Source: JAWKWH01 sp963669415
GTDB lineage: Bacteria; Pseudomonadota; Alphaproteobacteria; Rhizobiales; Rhizobiaceae
Direction: 5' to 3'
Length of the DNA stretch: 64,000 nt
Assembly: GCA_963669415.2 (NCBI GenBank)
Contig: CAXXPS010000003.1
Location: forward strand, 558,001-622,000
Under the pieces are notes generated by a model, which did no database searches, was not told where the DNA came from, and worked only from the letters and a program-made list of their open reading frames with translations. Position 1 is the first letter of the stretch; every line of letters starts with the position of its first letter. This document shows positions 43,403 to 52,817 of the stretch, piece after piece. The position numbers were made by a program, and so were the translations under genes.

Positions 43403-44617
43403 TCACTCCGGTTCGCGTAGCATCAACACCGGACATTCATCACCGGCATTCGCAGCAGGTGCCCGGACCGGCCTGATGATCAGCCCGTTGGCTCCGGCGA
43501 GTACTTTGAGCATTGATGAATCCTGCTTGCCGAATGGGTGCGCTTCCAGCCCGTTGGGTGTAGCGGTTACCCGCGCCCGGACGTAGTCTTCACGCTCATC
43601 ATTTTCCGCCAATGATTTAGCCAATTTGGCAGGCCGAACATCCGGACGGTATTGCCGGCCGCCGAGTTTTGAAAGCAACGGCACCAGGAACAGGTGAGTG
43701 CAGACGATCGACGAGACCGGATTTCCCGGAAGTCCGAGCACATGAACGTCTCCCAGTCGCCCGACCATCAGGGGTTTGCCGGGCCTCATGGCGATACGCC
43801 AGAAATCGAGCTGCATACCAAGTTCTTCAAGAACTTCGCGAACCAGATCATGATCGCCAACAGAGGCGCCACCGAGCGTGACGATCACGTCGGCGTGGTG
43901 ATCGCGCGCAGTGTCAATGGCTGTCGAGATCTCTGCCTTGTCATCGGCAACGATGCCCAGATCGACGATCTCCGCGCCAAGTTGCGCTGCGATTGATGCA
44001 ACACCATAGGAATTTGAAGCGATAATCTGATCGGGGCCGGGATCAGAGCCGGGAGGAAGCAGTTCATCACCTGTCGCCAGGATTGCCAGTTTCGGCCGCC
44101 TCACGACCTCCAGAGTCGCATGGTTTGCGGCTGCAGCCAGCGAGAGTGCCGCAGCGTCCAGGTATCGTCCCTTCTCGAGAAGTGTCTCGCCTTCGGTAAA
44201 GTCAAGCCCGGCTCGGCGCACAAACTTTTCCGGCTCTACCGTCGAAAGAGCGGTGATCGATTCGTCACCGGCGGCTTTTGCGTTTTCCTGTATCAGAATG
44301 GCATCGGCACCTTCTGGCACCGGTGCGCCCGTAAATATCCTCACCGCCTGACCTGCGGCCACCCGCCCGGAATAGCCGTGACCGGCCGGAGCCTCGCCGA
44401 TCACCTGCAATATAGCCGGAACGGTTTGTAGATCATCGGCGCGCACAGCATAGCCGTCCATGGCCGAAGCCGGGAAGGGCGGTTGAGTGCGCAGTGCGGC
44501 CAAAGGGGTCGCCAGAACTCTGCCTGCCGCTTCGCCGACGGGAACGGTTTCAGAACCCAGTTTGCGGGAATTTTCCAGTAGCTGATGCAGAGCATCCTTT
44601 ACCGGTAGCAAAGCCAT
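43403..44617 (-). CDS. moeA: Molybdopterin molybdenumtransferase
   Basis: Inserts molybdate into adenylylated molybdopterin. From ATG 44617 (MALLPVKDALHQLLENSRKL) it has 404 residues, the family length; the 34-residue upstream extension overlaps moaC and is not real. Conserved parts are PFPASAMDGYAV, IFTGAPVPEGADAI, ATGDEL, TLGGASVGDHDLV and GLPGNPVSS. Four nt after moaC. In many rhizobia lexA follows; here a convergent sulfatase gene does. Confidence 0.96.
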   Translation of the reverse strand: MALLPVKDALHQLLENSRKLGSETVPVGEAAGRVLATPLAALRTQPPFPASAMDGYAVRADDLQTVPAILQVIGEAPAGHGYSGRVAAGQAVRIFTGAPVPEGADAILIQENAKAAGDESITALSTVEPEKFVRRAGLDFTEGETLLEKGRYLDAAALSLAAAANHATLEVVRRPKLAILATGDELLPPGSDPGPDQIIASNSYGVASIAAQLGAEIVDLGIVADDKAEISTAIDTARDHHADVIVTLGGASVGDHDLVREVLEELGMQLDFWRIAMRPGKPLMVGRLGDVHVLGLPGNPVSSIVCTHLFLVPLLSKLGGRQYRPDVRPAKLAKSLAENDEREDYVRARVTATPNGLEAHPFGKQDSSMLKVLAGANGLIIRPVRAPAANAGDECPVLMLREPE

Positions 44618-44621
44618 TTTT

Positions 44622-45122
44622 TCAGTCCGCCTGCCAATGGCCTGATTTTCCGCCTGATTTTTCGACCAGCCGGATATCACCGATGACCATGCCGCGATCA
44701 ATCGCCTTTGCCATGTCATAGATAGTCAGGCATGCGACACTGGCGGCCGTCAGCGCCTCCATTTCCACGCCGGTCTTGCCGTCAACCTTGGCGGTAGCTG
44801 AAACCTGCAATCCCGGAAGACCCTGGTCAGGTTCGATCTCCACTGAAACCTTGGTCAAATTCAACGGATGACAGAGCGGGATCAACTCGCTGGTCTTCTT
44901 TGCTGCCATGATCCCGGCCAGCCGCGCGGTGCCGATAACATCGCCTTTCTTGGCGTCTCCGGCGAGAATGGTCTGAAGGGTCTCCGGCTTCATGCGAACG
45001 CAGCCAGCTGCGGTTGCCGACCGGCTGGTGATGGCCTTTTGCCCCACATCGACCATGTGCGCCTCTCCGCTTTCGGCGATGTGGGTCAGGGATTGCTTGT
45101 GTTGACCAGCGCTCATCGGCAT
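44622..45122 (-). CDS. moaC: Cyclic pyranopterin monophosphate synthase
   Basis: Second step of molybdenum cofactor synthesis. From ATG 45122 it has 166 residues (ATG 45116 is two codons later and equally possible). Catalytic features are LIPLCHPLNLTKV, KTGVEMEALTAASVACLTIYD and the DRGMVI end. It starts two nt after the trpC stop, so translation is likely coupled. Confidence 0.96.
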   Translation of the reverse strand: MPMSAGQHKQSLTHIAESGEAHMVDVGQKAITSRSATAAGCVRMKPETLQTILAGDAKKGDVIGTARLAGIMAAKKTSELIPLCHPLNLTKVSVEIEPDQGLPGLQVSATAKVDGKTGVEMEALTAASVACLTIYDMAKAIDRGMVIGDIRLVEKSGGKSGHWQAD

Positions 45123-45124
45123 CT

Positions 45125-45940
45125 CTATTCGGCGGCACTTTGTGCGGCGTGGCCGCCAAGCAGCTTGCGGGTCGCATTCGTAACGTCCGGCTGGCGCATC
45201 AGGCTTTCGCCGACAAGAAAACAGCCAATTCCGGAATTTACCAGACGCAGACAATCTTCGTGGGTGAAAATACCGCTTTCACCGACCAGCAGACGATCGT
45301 CCGGCACCATCCCTGCAAGGCGCTCCGAGGTGGCGAGATCAACGTGAAATGTCCGCAAATCGCGGTTGTTGACCCCGAGAAGTTTCGAATCGAGCCGAAG
45401 CGCTCTTTCCATTTCCGGTTCGTCGTGCACTTCGATCAGCGCATCCATGCCGCACTCAAGTGCAGCGTCTTCCAATCTCCGGGCCATGTCGTCGTCGACA
45501 GCGTCCATGATGATGAGGATCGCGTCTGCGCCCCAGCTTCTCGCTTCGTAGACCTGGTAGGGGTCGTACATGAAGTCCTTGCGCAGCGCGGGCAACACGG
45601 TGGCGCTGCGGGCATTGGTCAGATACTCCGGTGCGCCTTGAAAAGACGGCCGGTCGGTCAAGACGGAAAGGCAGGTCGCTCCGCCGGCTTCATAGGCTCT
45701 CGCCAGTGCGGGTGGATTGAAATCCTCACGAATTAGGCCCTTCGAGGGGCTGGCTTTCTTGATCTCGGCAATCAGAGCAAGATTTCCGCTCTCGCGGCGT
45801 GCCCGCAGCCGTGCCTCGAACCCACGCGGCGGCTCAATGTCCTGATTTCGCGCCTTGAGGTGTTCAACAGCGATTTGCGACTTTGCAGCCGCGATTTCCT
45901 CGCGCTTATATTCCTCTATTCGTTGAAGAATATCACTCAT
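45125..45940 (-). CDS. trpC: Indole-3-glycerol phosphate synthase
   Basis: Fourth committed step of tryptophan synthesis, a TIM barrel. 271 residues with AEIKKASPSKG, ALRKDFMYDPYQVYEARSWG, LLGVNNRDLRTF and LVGESGIFTHED, which hold the catalytic Lys and Glu. Not fused to trpF. Eight nt after trpD. Confidence 0.97.
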   Translation of the reverse strand: MSDILQRIEEYKREEIAAAKSQIAVEHLKARNQDIEPPRGFEARLRARRESGNLALIAEIKKASPSKGLIREDFNPPALARAYEAGGATCLSVLTDRPSFQGAPEYLTNARSATVLPALRKDFMYDPYQVYEARSWGADAILIIMDAVDDDMARRLEDAALECGMDALIEVHDEPEMERALRLDSKLLGVNNRDLRTFHVDLATSERLAGMVPDDRLLVGESGIFTHEDCLRLVNSGIGCFLVGESLMRQPDVTNATRKLLGGHAAQSAAE

Positions 45941-45948
45941 CTGCCGGC

Positions 45949-46965
45949 CTACTCCGCACGATTCGAGACCTCAACCAGCCTGGCAAGGACGTCGCGTGTT
46001 GCGCCACCGTCGATTGCTTCGGATGCCTTGGCAACACCCTCGGCCAAATCGGTCGCTTTACCGGCCATAACAAGCGCTCCGGAAGCATTCAGCAGGGCGA
46101 TGTCACGATAGGCATTTTGTTCTCCATCCAGTACCGCGCGCAGAGCTCGTGCGTTGTATTGGGCGTCGCCGCCCTTCAGTTCGCCAAATTCCACCCGGGA
46201 CAGGCCGGCATCTTCTGGTGTGACTTCAAACGATGTCACCTGACCATCCTTGAGCGCCGCGATTTTGGTCGATCCGGTGGTGGTCATTTCATCGAGCCCA
46301 TCGCCATGCACCACCCAAGCTGATTTGCTGCCGAGTTCTTTCAGCACATTTGCCAGGGGTTCGACCCAATCTGGTGAAAACACACCAATCAATTGCCTCG
46401 AAACCCCCGCCGGATTCGACAGCGGACCGAGCAGATTGAATACGGTGCGCGTGCCCAGTTCGACCCGTGTCGGACCAACATGACGCATGGCCGAGTGGTG
46501 GGCCGGTGCGAACATGAACCCAACACCGGCCTCGCGGATGCAGGCCGCAATCGTATCCGGTCCGGCTTCGATGTTGACGCCAAGTGCCGCAAGCGTGTCG
46601 GCGGCGCCCGACTTGGATGACAGCGCCCGGTTTCCGTGCTTGGCGACGGGTATGCCGGCCGCAGCGACAATCAGCGCGGCCAAAGTTGAGACGTTGTAGG
46701 AACCGGATGCATCTCCGCCGGTTCCGACAATATCGATGGCATTATCCGGCGCTTCAACGGGCAGCATTTTCGCCCGCATGGTTGAAACCGCACCTGATAT
46801 CTCGGCGACAGTCTCACCACGAACCCGCAGCCCCATCAGGAAGCCGCCAATTTGGCTGGGTGTCGCTTCACCCGACATGATCACGTCGAAGGCTTCGCGC
46901 GCTTCTTCAGCGGTCAGCGCTTCACCTCCGGCAATCTTGGCTATGTGGGATTTGAGGTCACTCAT
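45949..46965 (-). CDS. trpD: Anthranilate phosphoribosyltransferase
   Basis: Joins anthranilate and PRPP. 338 residues with the PRPP-binding GTGGDASGSYNVST, KHGNRALSSKSGAADTL, and HGDGLDEMT. It starts two nt after the ppiD stop, an unusual but, in alphaproteobacteria, common pairing of a fold catalyst with trp genes. Confidence 0.97.
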   Translation of the reverse strand: MSDLKSHIAKIAGGEALTAEEAREAFDVIMSGEATPSQIGGFLMGLRVRGETVAEISGAVSTMRAKMLPVEAPDNAIDIVGTGGDASGSYNVSTLAALIVAAAGIPVAKHGNRALSSKSGAADTLAALGVNIEAGPDTIAACIREAGVGFMFAPAHHSAMRHVGPTRVELGTRTVFNLLGPLSNPAGVSRQLIGVFSPDWVEPLANVLKELGSKSAWVVHGDGLDEMTTTGSTKIAALKDGQVTSFEVTPEDAGLSRVEFGELKGGDAQYNARALRAVLDGEQNAYRDIALLNASGALVMAGKATDLAEGVAKASEAIDGGATRDVLARLVEVSNRAE

Positions 46966-46967
46966 GA

Positions 46968-48857
46968 TCAGAAACTCAATGCCCGATTGATCGCGGAATG
47001 ATTGACCGTGACGCCGTAGTCCTCCTGCAGCCGGGTTACCAACTGATCCAGCATGTCGTCAGCCATGCCTGACGCAAAGGAGTTGCGGGCCTCTTCCGCC
47101 ACTGCATCGGGTCCTACACCAACCGGTTCGAAACTTTCAGTGACCTTGAAAACGATCCAGTTATTGTCCTGTGGACCGCGAACCACGCCAGTCGCGTTGA
47201 CCGGGACACCAAACACGGCCGCAACGCCTGACTGACCGATATCTGCATCGTCGGCGCCTCTTTTCAGGCCAAATTTGGTTTGCGCTTCAAGCGACAATTC
47301 GGCAACAGCTTCAGCCATTGCAGTTCCGTCTTTCACCTTGTCCTCAACCTCACGGGCGAGTTTGGCTACCCTGTCGGATGTCTCCTGGGATTTCCAGTCG
47401 GCAATTACGCGACTGCGAACCTCCTCAAGAGTTCGGTCACGCGCCGGCGTTGTTGACAGAACCTCGTAAAACAGGAACCCGCTGCTGCCGATATTGATGG
47501 CAGGGTTCTCGACACCCGGCTCCGTTTCAAATGCGCCGCGGATCAACTCCGACGATTGAGGCAGATTGTCGATGATGTTTCCGTCCGGATCATGTCCGGT
47601 ATTGTCGATCGCCTCCACGGTGGTGACCTTCAGCTGCAATTTGCTTGCGGCTTCCTGAAGCGTGTCTCCGGCCGCACGCGAATCCTCATAGTCATCGTGG
47701 ACATCGAGCAAAACGGCCGCTGCCTCGTTTTCGGCAATTTCCTTGCGGATCTGGTCCTTGACCTGATCGAATGGCTGTACAATTTCAGGCGTGATCGTTT
47801 TCACATGAACCAGCACGGGACCGAAGGCGCCAGCCACAACACCACTGACCTGGCCTTCGTTTAATGCAAATGCTGCGTCTGCAATTGAATTATCGGCAAT
47901 GTCCGACTTGGTGACAGTGCCAAGACTGATATCGGCTTCTGCTTTTCCTTCCGCTGCGACGACTTCCGCAAACGTCGATCCGGCGTCGATCTTGTCCTTT
48001 GCCGCCTTGGCTTCTTCTTCGGTGCGGAATACCAACTGCTCCACCTGGCGTTTTTCCGGCGTTGTGTAGCGAGCAATATTCGCCTCGTAATCTTTGCGCA
48101 CATCCTGATCGGCAACCGCTGCGGGGTCGGCTATGTCCTCCGGCTCCAGCTTGATATAGGCAATTTTGCGATATTCCGGTGCGCTATATACGGATTTGCG
48201 TCCATCAAACCACTTTACCAGCACCGATTCCTCGGGATCGGCAATCTCGCCCGCTACGCTTGCCGGCAGGGTGACGAATTCGATGGTCCGGTCCTCACCC
48301 TGATAGACCGCAACCGCCCTCAAAAATGTGTCCGGCGAAACCATTCCGTCCGATACGGCTTCCACAATCTGTTGACGAATGGCCACCTGGCTGCGGCTTT
48401 TCAGATAATCTTCCGGCCGCATGCCAACCTGGCGAAGTACATAATCGAACTGGTTGCGGTCGAACTGCCCGTTGGCGCCCTGAAATGCCGGGTCTTCAGC
48501 GGTCAGCTTGGCCAGGCGCTGGTCCGAGAGGCCCAAACCCATCGTTCTGGCCTGTTCATCCAGCACGGCCCCTGCGACCAATTGAGCCAACACCTGATTA
48601 TCGATGCCGAGTGTTTGCGCCTGCTCGCGGGTCAACCTCTGTCCAAACCGCTGAGAAAGCTGATTGAGTTGCCGGTCATAAGCCAGGCGATATTCGATGA
48701 CAGATACGGAGGTTTCACCAGCAGAAATCACGGAATTACCGCCAAGTCCGCCGACGATCTGACCAGATATGCCCCAGACCGCGAAACTTGCGATCAGAAG
48801 TACGAGCAAAAACTTAGCCACCCAGGTCCCGGCGGCGTTTCTCAGGGCGTGTAGCAT
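46968..48857 (-). CDS. ppiD: Membrane-anchored periplasmic peptidyl-prolyl isomerase (PpiD/SurA-N type)
   Basis: A folding factor of the periplasm close to the Sec exit. 629 residues: an N-terminal membrane anchor at about 13-32 (WVAKFLLVLLIASFAVWGIS), a SurA-like chaperone domain, a PpiC-type rotamase domain at about 240-360 (KRQVEQLVFRTEEEAKAAKD), and a C-terminal chaperone part. First gene of ppiD-trpD-trpC-moaC-moeA; divergent from tpiA. Confidence 0.9.
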   Translation of the reverse strand: MLHALRNAAGTWVAKFLLVLLIASFAVWGISGQIVGGLGGNSVISAGETSVSVIEYRLAYDRQLNQLSQRFGQRLTREQAQTLGIDNQVLAQLVAGAVLDEQARTMGLGLSDQRLAKLTAEDPAFQGANGQFDRNQFDYVLRQVGMRPEDYLKSRSQVAIRQQIVEAVSDGMVSPDTFLRAVAVYQGEDRTIEFVTLPASVAGEIADPEESVLVKWFDGRKSVYSAPEYRKIAYIKLEPEDIADPAAVADQDVRKDYEANIARYTTPEKRQVEQLVFRTEEEAKAAKDKIDAGSTFAEVVAAEGKAEADISLGTVTKSDIADNSIADAAFALNEGQVSGVVAGAFGPVLVHVKTITPEIVQPFDQVKDQIRKEIAENEAAAVLLDVHDDYEDSRAAGDTLQEAASKLQLKVTTVEAIDNTGHDPDGNIIDNLPQSSELIRGAFETEPGVENPAINIGSSGFLFYEVLSTTPARDRTLEEVRSRVIADWKSQETSDRVAKLAREVEDKVKDGTAMAEAVAELSLEAQTKFGLKRGADDADIGQSGVAAVFGVPVNATGVVRGPQDNNWIVFKVTESFEPVGVGPDAVAEEARNSFASGMADDMLDQLVTRLQEDYGVTVNHSAINRALSF

Positions 48858-48913
48858 GAATATTCCCGGCTGGTTGTCGGTTCGATTTCAGAAATGCCTT
48901 GTAGGCCAGTCCG

Positions 48914-48928
48914 CTTGCGGGCCGCAAG
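48914..48928. promoter_or_regulatory. 15-bp palindrome between ppiD and tpiA
   Basis: CTTGCGG-G-CCGCAAG, a perfect 7-1-7 inverted repeat in the 143-bp divergent intergenic region. It could be an operator for either gene. Nothing in the sequence names a regulator. Confidence 0.3.
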
Positions 48929-49000
48929 AGCGATGTTGATTGCTTTATGCGGCGGATTTGCTAGACGAAGCTCGAAATTGCGGCAATTTGGAGAGGCTAC

Positions 49001-49765
49001 ATGACACCCGGCATCCGCCCGCTGGTCGCGGGAAACTGGAAAATGAACGGTAAATCCGATTCAGCAGGCGCACTCAGGTCAATTGGAAACGGTTTTTTGA
49101 GTGGCCTCGATACGGAAACCGAAGCGCTGATATGTCTTCCTCATACGCTGCTGGCCCGCGGTGCTGAAATTCTGTCGCAATCGCCCGTCAAGGCCGGCGG
49201 GCAGGATTGCCACGCAAATGAAAGCGGGGCGCATACCGGCGATGTTTCGGCGGAAATGTTGAAAGACGCCGGAGCGGCTTACGTGATTGTTGGTCACTCG
49301 GAACGCAGGACCGACCACAATGAAACAAACGCTTATGTGGCCGCGAAAGCTCAAGCAGCCTGGCGGGCCGGCCTTGTTGCGATAATCTGCATTGGCGAAA
49401 CCGAGGCCGAACGCCGCGACGGCCGGGCCCTGGATGTTATTTCCGGTCAATTGGCCGGCTCGGTTCCGGGCGAAGCAACAGCGGAAAACACAGTCATCGC
49501 CTACGAACCGGTTTGGGCAATCGGAACTGGATTGACGCCAACGGCAATCGACGTTGAACAAGCCCACGCCCATATCAGAGAAGTGCTGACCGGTCAGTTG
49601 GGACAAGCGGCATCCCGGATGAGACTGCTCTACGGCGGCTCGGTAAAACCGGCTAATGCACTTGAATTGCTCGGAATTGCAAATGTAGACGGTGCGCTTG
49701 TTGGTGGAGCGAGCCTCAAAGCGGGTGATTTTCTCGGTATCGCGGAGGCTTATCGCAGTCTCTAG
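49001..49765 (+). CDS. tpiA: Triosephosphate isomerase
   Basis: Interconverts DHAP and glyceraldehyde-3-phosphate. 254 residues: NWKMNG with the substrate lysine near the N-terminus, catalytic His in GHSERR, catalytic Glu in AYEPVWAIGTG, and the phosphate-binding YGGSVKP. RBS TTGGAGAGG. Followed by secG. Confidence 0.97.
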   Translation: MTPGIRPLVAGNWKMNGKSDSAGALRSIGNGFLSGLDTETEALICLPHTLLARGAEILSQSPVKAGGQDCHANESGAHTGDVSAEMLKDAGAAYVIVGHSERRTDHNETNAYVAAKAQAAWRAGLVAIICIGETEAERRDGRALDVISGQLAGSVPGEATAENTVIAYEPVWAIGTGLTPTAIDVEQAHAHIREVLTGQLGQAASRMRLLYGGSVKPANALELLGIANVDGALVGGASLKAGDFLGIAEAYRSL

Positions 49766-49905
49766 AGAAGTGGATCGGCTTGATTCCGGTCGAATTGGCA
49801 CCATATCTGCGCATACAAGCCTTGGAATTGCCGAAAAAGCGGTGTAATGCCCGCGACATCAATTAATTGCCGGCGTCATAGCCTCCGGAAACTGGGAAAT
49901 ATCGA

Positions 49906-50265
49906 ATGGATACCGTGGTCATCGTTATACACCTGATGGTGGTTTCGGCGCTTGTGGGAGTGATCTTGTTGCAGCGTTCCGAAGGCGGCGGCCTGGGAAT
50001 TGGCGGCGGATCGGGCTTCATGACTGCGCGCGGCGCCGCGAACGCTCTGACCCGTGTCACATCGATATTGGCGGTGGCGTTTTTTGCCACATCGCTCGGA
50101 CTGTCGGTCCTGGCCCGGTACGGCGACCGGCCAATCGACATTCTAGATAATGTCCCTGCTGCAACGGGTGAGCAAAACACCGGTTCCGGCGGGGTGTTGG
50201 ATCAGCTTGGCGGCTCCAACGAAGCGCCTGCTCCTACTGAACCGACTGTGCCGACTGACAACTAG
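49906..50265 (+). CDS. secG: Sec translocon accessory subunit SecG
   Basis: A small inner-membrane subunit of SecYEG. 119 residues: TM1 at about 3-22, the glycine-rich cytoplasmic loop RSEGGGLGIGGGSGFMTARG, TM2 at about 48-68, and an alphaproteobacterial Pro/Thr-rich C-terminal tail. Confidence 0.95.
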   Translation: MDTVVIVIHLMVVSALVGVILLQRSEGGGLGIGGGSGFMTARGAANALTRVTSILAVAFFATSLGLSVLARYGDRPIDILDNVPAATGEQNTGSGGVLDQLGGSNEAPAPTEPTVPTDN

Positions 50266-50338
50266 TCCAAATCAGCACCATTTCGGTTAGACGCTGGTTT
50301 CAGGATTCGGTAGCTTTTTAACTTTAGTTATTGGTTTT

Positions 50339-50361
50339 GCTTTCGTAGTATTTGCGAAAGC
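50339..50361 (+). other. Hairpin in the secG to L,D-transpeptidase gap
   Basis: GCTTTCG (50339-50345) and CGAAAGC (50355-50361) form a 7-bp stem, followed by GCTAATTTT. It may be a weak terminator for secG or a leader structure of the next gene. The 132-nt gap is AT-rich. Confidence 0.35.
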
Positions 50362-50397
50362 GCTAATTTTGCTGCCAGAAATTCGACAGGTAAGCCG

Positions 50398-51078
50398 ATG
50401 TTTAGATTCACACATGTAGCCGCCGGACTGTTGACCATCGTGTTTGTTGTGGCATCCACAAGCGTCCGAGCGGAAAATGACAGCCGATCGCATTTGCCGG
50501 GCGTGTTCGAAACAGAATTCAAGAAGAAAGAAAAGCCAGCGGCCGTATCCGATGAAACGCGCAAGAACGATGAGATTCTTGCCAAACGGTCGGAAAAACG
50601 TAAGTTTCAAGTCGCGTCGAAATTTGAGCCGCAGCTCGTATCTTTTTCCGGCTACAAAGCCGGTACGATCGTAATCGATACCAAGAACAAGTATCTTTAC
50701 CTGGTGGAGCGCTGGGGCAAGGCCCGGCGCTATGGCGTTGCCGTTGGCCGTGAGGGATTACAGTTCAAGGGGAGCGCCAAAATATTTGAGAAGCAGGAAT
50801 GGCCGCGCTGGATTCCGACAAAGGACATGATCAAGCGCCAACCTGGAAAGTACGCAAGATACAAGGATGGCATGGACGGCGGGCCAAATAATCCGCTGGG
50901 TGCCCGCGCGCTTTATCTTTATCAGGGCCAGGTCGACACACGTATTCGCATTCATGGAACCAACCAGCCGGGGAGTATTGGCCGGGCGGCCTCAAACGGT
51001 TGCTTCAGAATGGTCAATGAGCACGTGATTGACCTTTACGACCGTGTAAGGGTCGGCGCCAATGTGGTGGTCCTTTAG
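50398..51078 (+). CDS. L,D-transpeptidase (YkuD domain)
   Basis: Makes 3-3 cross-links or attaches proteins to peptidoglycan in the periplasm. 226 residues: signal peptide at 1-25 (AAGLLTIVFVVASTSVRA), a charged linker, then the YkuD domain from about 90. The catalytic motif is complete, with His186 in IHGTN and Cys202 in SNGCFRM. A terminator follows 30 nt downstream, so the gene is separated from pyrG. Confidence 0.9.
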   Translation: MFRFTHVAAGLLTIVFVVASTSVRAENDSRSHLPGVFETEFKKKEKPAAVSDETRKNDEILAKRSEKRKFQVASKFEPQLVSFSGYKAGTIVIDTKNKYLYLVERWGKARRYGVAVGREGLQFKGSAKIFEKQEWPRWIPTKDMIKRQPGKYARYKDGMDGGPNNPLGARALYLYQGQVDTRIRIHGTNQPGSIGRAASNGCFRMVNEHVIDLYDRVRVGANVVVL

Positions 51079-51104
51079 TTTACTCGACGATATTTGATCA
51101 ATTG

Positions 51105-51143
51105 AATCGCGCCGTGGGATAATTGCCCGGGGCGCGATTTTTT
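51105..51143 (+). terminator. Rho-independent terminator before pyrG
   Basis: AATCGCGCC (51105-51113) pairs perfectly with GGCGCGATT (51131-51139), followed by a run of T up to 51143. Confidence 0.8.
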
Positions 51144-51183
51144 CTTTGCGGAATCACTTTTGCCGCGTTATGCCCTGACTCCC

Positions 51184-52812
51184 ATGGCGCGATACGTTTT
51201 TATCACTGGCGGCGTGGTTTCCTCCCTAGGAAAAGGCATTGCTGCAGCGGCTCTTGGAGCCCTTTTGCAGGCGCGCGGGTACAATGTCCGTATCCGCAAG
51301 CTCGATCCCTATCTCAATGTCGATCCCGGCACGATGTCGCCTTACCAGCACGGTGAGGTATTCGTGACCGACGACGGTGCGGAGACCGATTTGGACCTTG
51401 GCCACTATGAGCGATTTACCGGCCGGGCCGCCAATCAGTCGGACAATATTACCACCGGCCGAATATACAAGGACATTATCGACAAGGAGCGGCGAGGGGA
51501 TTATCTGGGCGCCACCGTTCAAGTCATTCCGCACGTTACCAATGAAATCAAGGACTTCGTCCTATCGGGTAACGAGGAATACGATTTCGTTTTGTGTGAA
51601 ATCGGCGGCACTGTCGGCGATATCGAGGCGATGCCGTTTCTCGAGGCCATCCGCCAGCTTGGTAACGATCTGCCGCGTGGGCAGGCTGTCTATATTCACC
51701 TGACCCTGATGCCGTTCATTCCGGCAGCTGGTGAACTGAAAACCAAACCGACGCAGCATTCTGTCAAGGAGCTGAGATCGATTGGTATTGCGCCGGATAT
51801 CCTGCTTGTGCGGGCTGATCGCGGGATTCCATCGGAAGAGCGGCGCAAATTGAGCCTGTTTTGCAATGTGCGTGAATCAGCAGTCATCCAGGCGCTTGAC
51901 GTCGATCACATCTATGACGTGCCGATGGCTTACCACCAAGAAGGCCTGGATGACGAGGTGCTGTCCGCTTTCGGCATCGACCCGGCGCCAAAGCCACGTA
52001 TGGAGCGCTGGGATGAAGTCGCTGACCGCATTCACAACCCGGAAGGCGAGGTGACAATCGCTGTCGTGGGCAAGTATACCGGTCTGAAGGATGCCTACAA
52101 ATCCCTGAGCGAAGCACTGACCCATGGCGGAATGGCCAACCGTGTCCGCGTCAAGCTGGAGTGGATTGAATCGGAGATTTTCGAGAGCGAAGATCCCGCA
52201 CCGTTTCTCGAAAAAGTTCACGGCATCCTCGTACCGGGCGGATTTGGGGAGCGGGGTGCGGAAGGCAAGATACTGGCGGCGAAGTTCGCCCGTGAGCGGC
52301 GTGTCCCCTATTTCGGCATTTGTTTTGGCATGCAGATGGCGTGCATTGAGGCAGCGCGCTCATTGGCGGGGATACGTCATGCTTCTTCCACAGAATTCGG
52401 CGAGACCGACGAGCCGGTTGTCGGCCTTATGACCGAGTGGCTGAAAGGCAATATGCTCGAAAAACGCAAAGCCTCCGGCGACCTGGGGGGAACGATGCGG
52501 CTTGGCGCCTATATTGCGCGACTGGACCCGGAATCGAATATTGCCAGCATCTATGGCGACACGGAAATCTCCGAACGGCATCGGCATCGCTACGAAGTCA
52601 ACATTGAGTATATTGAAAAGCTGGAGCGTTGTGGCCTGAAGTTTTCCGGCATGTCACCAGATGGTATTTTGCCGGAAACGATAGAATACCCGAACCATCC
52701 GTGGTTCATCGGCGTGCAATATCATCCCGAACTGAAATCACGGCCTTATGATCCGCATCCGCTCTTTGCAAGTTTCATTGCCGCGGCGGTGGAGCAAAGT
52801 AGGCTGGTTTGA
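51184..52812 (+). CDS. pyrG: CTP synthase
   Basis: Makes CTP from UTP with glutamine nitrogen. Start at ATG 51184 (MARYVFITGGVVSSLGKGIA) gives 542 residues; the eight-residue upstream extension is not conserved. The synthetase domain (about 1-266) has the P-loop SSLGKGI. The glutaminase domain has GGFGERG, nucleophile Cys in YFGICFGMQ and the His-Glu pair in VQYHPE. Downstream the rhizobial partner kdsA or eno is not found; a different block follows. Confidence 0.97.
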   Translation: MARYVFITGGVVSSLGKGIAAAALGALLQARGYNVRIRKLDPYLNVDPGTMSPYQHGEVFVTDDGAETDLDLGHYERFTGRAANQSDNITTGRIYKDIIDKERRGDYLGATVQVIPHVTNEIKDFVLSGNEEYDFVLCEIGGTVGDIEAMPFLEAIRQLGNDLPRGQAVYIHLTLMPFIPAAGELKTKPTQHSVKELRSIGIAPDILLVRADRGIPSEERRKLSLFCNVRESAVIQALDVDHIYDVPMAYHQEGLDDEVLSAFGIDPAPKPRMERWDEVADRIHNPEGEVTIAVVGKYTGLKDAYKSLSEALTHGGMANRVRVKLEWIESEIFESEDPAPFLEKVHGILVPGGFGERGAEGKILAAKFARERRVPYFGICFGMQMACIEAARSLAGIRHASSTEFGETDEPVVGLMTEWLKGNMLEKRKASGDLGGTMRLGAYIARLDPESNIASIYGDTEISERHRHRYEVNIEYIEKLERCGLKFSGMSPDGILPETIEYPNHPWFIGVQYHPELKSRPYDPHPLFASFIAAAVEQSRLV

Positions 52813-52817
52813 TCAAG

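Noticed and set aside
48914..48928. CTTGCGG palindrome as a terminator of ppiD or tpiA
   Set aside because: It lies upstream of both genes, which diverge from it, and has no T-run; operator is the better reading.
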